Of a DNA stretch of 64,000 nt, positions 59,561 to 64,000 are shown piece by piece; position 1 is the stretch's first letter, and each line of letters opens with the position of its first letter. The translations under genes were made by a program, and so were the position numbers. Where the stretch lies: contig CM060831.1 of NCBI GenBank assembly GCA_030762175.1, forward strand, positions 75,067,001-75,131,000, in the 5' to 3' direction. The notes below the pieces were generated by a model. It had not been told where the DNA came from and searched no databases. It saw nothing but the letters and a program-made list of their open reading frames with translations. The DNA comes from Metallyticus violacea. Lineage: Eukaryota > Arthropoda > Insecta > Mantodea > Metallyticidae.

Positions 59561-60234
59561 CAGTGCTAGACTATACTTTGGTTGCTGGGAGAATTCTCGA
59601 GTCGCCTTTTTACGAAGAGGCAGTTCTCGATGTGTGAGACTCCCGTAGCAGCACTCTCGCTTACGAGAACGAGAGAGTATAGCCCGTCTTTACCTGGTGT
59701 TATTTGCCTGTGACAGTCGACAAGTTACTGATCCATGGCGCAAAAGGAATTAAAAAAAAAAAAAGATTTTTATAATCCAAATGCTGTCATAAGAAGCATA
59801 ATAGTCCCTACATATATACATCAAAATGTAAAGAGGACACGCAAGAAAGTGTTCACGAAAAGACATTCGTTAATTGCACCCATTTCATAACTGTCAGTCA
59901 AACCGAGACAGTTTCTATAACAAGAAATGAGAGTTTTGCTTAAAGATCCAGAAGTATTACGCAAGCAAGGAGAACAAGAGGATTAAAATGATGATAAGGT
60001 ATAAGAAAAAATGAACAGGTAGAAGAGGAAGAAATGTAGAAGGAAGAGGCAGAGTACACGCAATAACCATTTTTATAATAAGCCTGGTTTTAAATAAAAT
60101 TTCATAGGTTAGTTTCGTTTTTTAATTTTGGCGAGTCATTTTATATTAATATCATTAGCTATAAAAAGCCAGCACAATGACAAAAACATGGTTGAAATAA
60201 ATTGGTAACAAAATATTTTCCTCCCTAGATTAGA
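59561..60234. other. No gene seen
   Basis: A GC-richer patch at 59,580-59,720 contains short inverted motifs (CTCTCGCTTACGAGAACGAG). The rest is AT-rich. Confidence 0.5.
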
Positions 60235-60625
60235 CATCTGCCCCACTGTGCATGCTGGCCATAATCCTCTACTAATTACCCTATCTTCAAAAAAATCCGG
60301 AATGAAATTTAATGACCCAGCTGTATGCGTGGAAGCAGAGGCTTGCTGGAAGTATCAGATAGGCATTCAGTATCAATCAGTTGTTCAAAATATGGCGTTT
60401 CTTTCTACATATATAGCATTCTCAAAAAACATTTATTCCAAGTATTCTGTATGCATTTACTGCGGAACATACACAGCTTTTCTCGTCATGCAATGGGGTT
60501 TCGTGCATCCAATTGCAAAAATTTACCCAAACAGGATTACCTGCCTGCAATTCGTGAACAACAGTGACCTTGTATACTTTCCGTTTAAACTGACTCAATA
60601 TAGGAAGATGAACTTGCAGCGATTT
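60235..60625 (-). pseudogene. IS630-like transposase relic, minus strand
   Basis: Minus-strand pieces read GNPVWVNFCNWMHETPLHDE with KSCVCSAVNAYRI (catalytic N-terminal region), then THTAGSLNFIPDFFEDRVIS and RGLWP. These match the order of the DUF4817-type insect transposases and the relic at 8575-8840. The long plus-strand frame over the same bases (60,248-60,628) is only its shadow. Confidence 0.68.
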
Positions 60626-61086
60626 TAAATAAAAAATTGGAGTTAATTAAAATATGTAAAATATGTGGAAGGAAGTATTTGGATAAAAGGAAATTTGGTT
60701 GTTTTGGATTCACAGGGGCAATGTTATTTCTCCCTCTCCGACGATTGGTTTTTGCTGATTTATATTTTGCCACGGCTGTTGAGACTCTGCTGCTGGATAC
60801 TTTTATGGTCCTGTGACCATAGGCGAAGGAGTATATGGAGATTGATAAGCTTTTTCGTTATGGGAGACGAAACATAATTTAATTTTCATAAACTATTGCA
60901 CATAATATGTACTGCCGTTATTTTCTGGAGAACATGTGCCACTTTCGCACTAACTATGACGATGACTCTGACGTTTCTTAATTTGGTAAAGACCGGTCCT
61001 GAAATCAACTAATCCTGAGATACAATTGAACTCAACTAATAAAGTTCTTCCACTGAATGGAACTGGGCTGACCGTGCCTATCTTCC
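60626..61086. other. No gene seen
   Basis: Mixed composition, short frames only. Confidence 0.5.
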
Positions 61087-61209
61087 ACACTGATAATGCC
61101 CTACACTGAATACTCCTCCAAGACTGACTACAGCTTTCCACAAATAAACAGAACTGAGGAATCCCTTACACTGATAATGCCCCGCTGAATACTCTTGCAG
61201 AACTGATTG
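61087..61209 (+). repeat. Degenerate tandem repeat, unit about 79 bp
   Basis: CACACTGATAATGCCCTACA and TACACTGATAATGCCCCGCT begin two related copies that each continue through CTGAATACTC and AACTGA/GACTGA words. The texture resembles the word arrays inside repeat family A. Confidence 0.6.
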
Positions 61210-64000
61210 CGGGCCGCAAAATTACAAGACTAAATAAATGTGGTCTACGTGACTTTTTACATGTATCAACTCGAGCTGCTAGCTTCTTCCCTTGAAGAGG
61301 TTATCGGCCTGTCTTTTCATACCTGTAGTTGCCATATGTTTTATTATGCCTACCCTGCTTTACATTTCTCTAACAGAATACAGATAAGCATCTTACTCAA
61401 GGATTCACCTTTAGAAATTCCTACACAAAACATTGGCTTGCTCGGGTCATCTTTACAAATGTTGTTACAATAGGCAACAGAAATTCCCAGGTCAGATTTT
61501 ATGGCTGGGGTGGCTTTCTGAACCCTGGCAAGAAAATAACATTCTACGCACAATAATTCAACTCTTACATATGACTATAATAAGGAATTTACATAAAATT
61601 ACTTGCTATAATTACTTTAATTAAATATGAGAATGACAGTTTATAAATACTGTCTGAAACTGAACTGATACTTTTCTAAAATGACGCCAGAAATATATGG
61701 AAGTAGCATGAAAACAATTCCAGCATCTCTTGTCAAAAGTAATGTGCTTACTTCGTTGTAACTGTAGTTAAAATCGTAAGAACATGAATCAGTTGCTCGG
61801 ATATTATGTACTTGCGTTCAGCCGTAGCTGAGGAGTTGCCATTATGACTGTCGACCTGCCAGTTGCCGTGAAACGGGCGACAAAAATATACAAGACCCGA
61901 TATATGACCCTACGGTTTATGTGTGTATCTTATGTCATGCTTTACAAGCCTTTCCATATAAACTCCAATGGAATCATGAGAACGACTTTATACCAGGACC
62001 CTTAGAATATCGGGGCTTTATCTGCTGGTAACCCCTTCAACCGGTATCTGCGGAAAATTCTGGAAGGGAGCAGTTATATGTTGTCTCTTGGTTGGTAGTC
62101 TGATGTCCACCCTCCCAAGAAAAGCTTGGAAAACAATTACGAAATTGTTGGACAGCAATCACCAATAAGGAAAAAGGCATCAGGACTACATCTCTTCTCG
62201 CTCGTCGAAGCCAGCTCAATGTAGAGTGTTGAATGCAGAATTTGCACATCAAGCATATCGTTATTGTATATTTTTAATTTTGGATAAATTGGCACGCCAG
62301 AATAAACGTTACAACATGGCTTATTAAATTACAGATGTATAATTTAACAAAATTCCTCTCATGGTCCTCGCCAAGCGAGTGTGTAATAACTGTTGGTAGT
62401 TTAATATATTTGGATGTCGTAAAACGTTATATTTGTGGGCAAAGAAACTTCTTGATAAGGTTATAGCTATAAGAGACCAAATAAGCTATTAAAAAGAGTT
62501 ACATAACAGTAAATACATTTTCTTCATTTAGAGCTTTCGTATTGCGCAATGGTTTTTCTTAAATCCATAAATTTCCTTTCTATTAGCATTTTTAGCTTCT
62601 TCAGTTAGTGCTTTGTTAACTTCCTTGGCTTTTCCTTTTTGCCCCAAAAGTTCATTACATAATTTTCACCTTTCTATCCTTCTTTATTCCTAATAGAGGT
62701 TAGTCAAAATACATCTGAAGTTCTATATTATAAACTACCAATAGACACAAAAGCTATAAAATGTATTTATTTTAAATTTGTTTAGAGTCCTTGTTTTAGA
62801 GCTGTCCTGAATTGCTCCACGTTGACTGCAAATTTAGGCTGGCGCACTGTTGCGCAGATAAGTATCTTTAAATGTCGCATACCATTCAAGAATTCTCAGT
62901 GGTTTCTTTCTGTACTCTGCTCGAATGGTAAAAGCATCCAATTAAGTAAATTGAGGTAATGCAAATGAAATTTCTAGAGTTTCTTTGTTTGTCTGTGTCA
63001 GATGCCGTAATTAAAAGAGAAAGTCAATATCTAAAAGTATTCAAGTTTTAAGACTTCGAACAGATTTTTGAATAACCCCACATAGGTCAAAAGCATATAA
63101 TTCTTTTTTCTTGAATTGTCTTAAAACATTTGTGTCTTTAAATTTCTAAATTTCTAGTAATATTTTATCCTTGCCGTAGGCCAAAGTCAACTGCTATAGA
63201 TAGAATTCAACATACATATCACGTTCCCTTACTTTTTATGGGGAGGGGCACATTAAATTGCGGAATATGGAGTCTACAGAGAGACCATAGAGTGTAACAT
63301 CATAGTAGTACTGGCTGCGAATTATTCGTGGAAAACAAATTTTAAATTGGGGGATAGTACTGCCATGAACAGCTGGGGAGCCTTACACCGATTTTCACGT
63401 TTCATTTTCTATTACCCTTTAATATTCTAGCAATGTATTAATCTACTTACTTTTCCTCCACCAAACAGTATCCAAATATCCTCTAGGAGTAAACAGAAAT
63501 ACGAAACACTTATGTTTTTAAGGATATCTAGTTTCTTAATAAATGAATTTAATTCAACAGGAGGGAGTATGACATAACTTCCAATTTAAGAAAAGGACTG
63601 GAAATAATAGGACTGGACTCCATTTGGATGATGGATCAGGGGAATAGAAACAACGCATGGAGGAAGATTATGAAGTCTTGGAGGGATATGGATGAGTAGA
63701 TGACAATTGTGCAATGCAGAGAGATGATTTCGCTGGGTATATAATCTAGAAGAGTGTCGCTTTGGCAATCTGGCAACACCCGATACTCTCCCGAGTTGGT
63801 GGAAGAAGTGGGGCGCAAAGTTTGCTTTCTGGGGATCGATGACCGCAGGTGTGGTCTGAGAGTTTGTTGAGTTGTCGAGCATCATGAATTCGGAAGAACA
63901 CACCAAAGCGTGTAAAGGTAGCCTGTTACTATCGTTCGAAACGTTTATCTAGTGGAGGAAATGACCGTTACAGTAGTGTTTACACTTCGAAATTTATGAA
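61210..64000. other. No gene recognised to the right edge
   Basis: Short frames on both strands, none with a motif I know. The last 400 bases (63,590-64,000) are GC-richer with overlapping minus-strand frames at 63,586-63,906 and 63,636-63,818; a gene end or exon running past the edge cannot be excluded. Confidence 0.45.

Noticed and set aside
60248..60628. 126-codon plus-strand frame
   Set aside because: The minus strand shows IS630-like transposase blocks in order; the plus frame has no motif.
1..64000. CRISPR arrays or bacterial-type operons
   Set aside because: Tandem repeats present are microsatellites or coding repeats without unique spacers, and the content is eukaryotic transposons.

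Overview
This window looks like repeat-rich, intergenic or intronic chromosomal DNA from an insect with a large, AT-rich genome. The evidence is the set of transposon families: an env-bearing Ty3/gypsy (errantivirus-type) retroelement, R1-like and CR1/Jockey-like LINEs, several mariner, Tc1 and IS630-like transposases, and two abundant tRNA-derived SINE families. The species cannot be named from sequence alone; a polyneopteran such as a stick insect, cockroach or orthopteran is a guess from the repeat load. I found no host protein-coding exon or functional RNA gene that I could support.

Region by region. (1) Positions 1-5699, minus strand: the 5' portion of an endogenous retrovirus-like Ty3/gypsy element. 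Reading right to left it has a 5' LTR (5136-5699), a primer binding site, a leader, gag with two zinc knuckles, a gag/pro overlap carrying a GGGAAAC slippery site, an aspartic protease, an integrase core, then an out-of-place RNase H C-terminus plus integrase HH finger, a splice acceptor, and a long open env that runs off the left edge. Reverse transcriptase is missing and the remaining pol pieces are in permuted order. (2) 5700-20.6 kb: non-coding DNA with an LTR-like repeat family (6.4-7.4, 9.4-9.7 and 13.7-14.0 kb, again at 36.4-37.7 kb), a SINE, two broken IS630-like transposases, microsatellites and a paired repeat (12.3 and 18.6 kb). (3) 20.6-28.4 kb: a truncated mariner, a Tc1 relic, SINEs, an IS630-type HTH relic, two broken LINE reverse transcriptases and a 112-bp-arm hairpin. 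(4) 28.4-52.8 kb: mostly unexplained AT-rich DNA with an inverted SINE pair (33 kb), a transposase pseudogene (35.4 kb), a foldback element (38.5 kb), a complete but broken mariner with TA-flanked termini (38,975-40,242), an internally deleted IS630-like element (44.5 kb), an LTR-like piece (47.4 kb) and a second mariner (49,968-51,136). (5) 52.9-59.6 kb: a decayed R1-like LINE carrying a foldback mariner (54,789-55,551) and a SINE (58,062-58,287). (6) 59.6-64 kb: one more minus-strand transposase relic, a degenerate tandem repeat, and no recognised gene.

The elements do not form a working pathway; they record successive insertions. Nesting gives an order of events: the R1-like LINE predates both the foldback mariner and the SINE inside it, and the CR1/Jockey-like LINE predates its internal SINE. 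The best candidate for something unusual is the gypsy-type element at the left edge. Its gag, protease and env frames are open while pol is permuted and lacks reverse transcriptase, and both its protease region and its env ectodomain carry in-frame tandem expansions. All calls were made by reading; no database search was possible.
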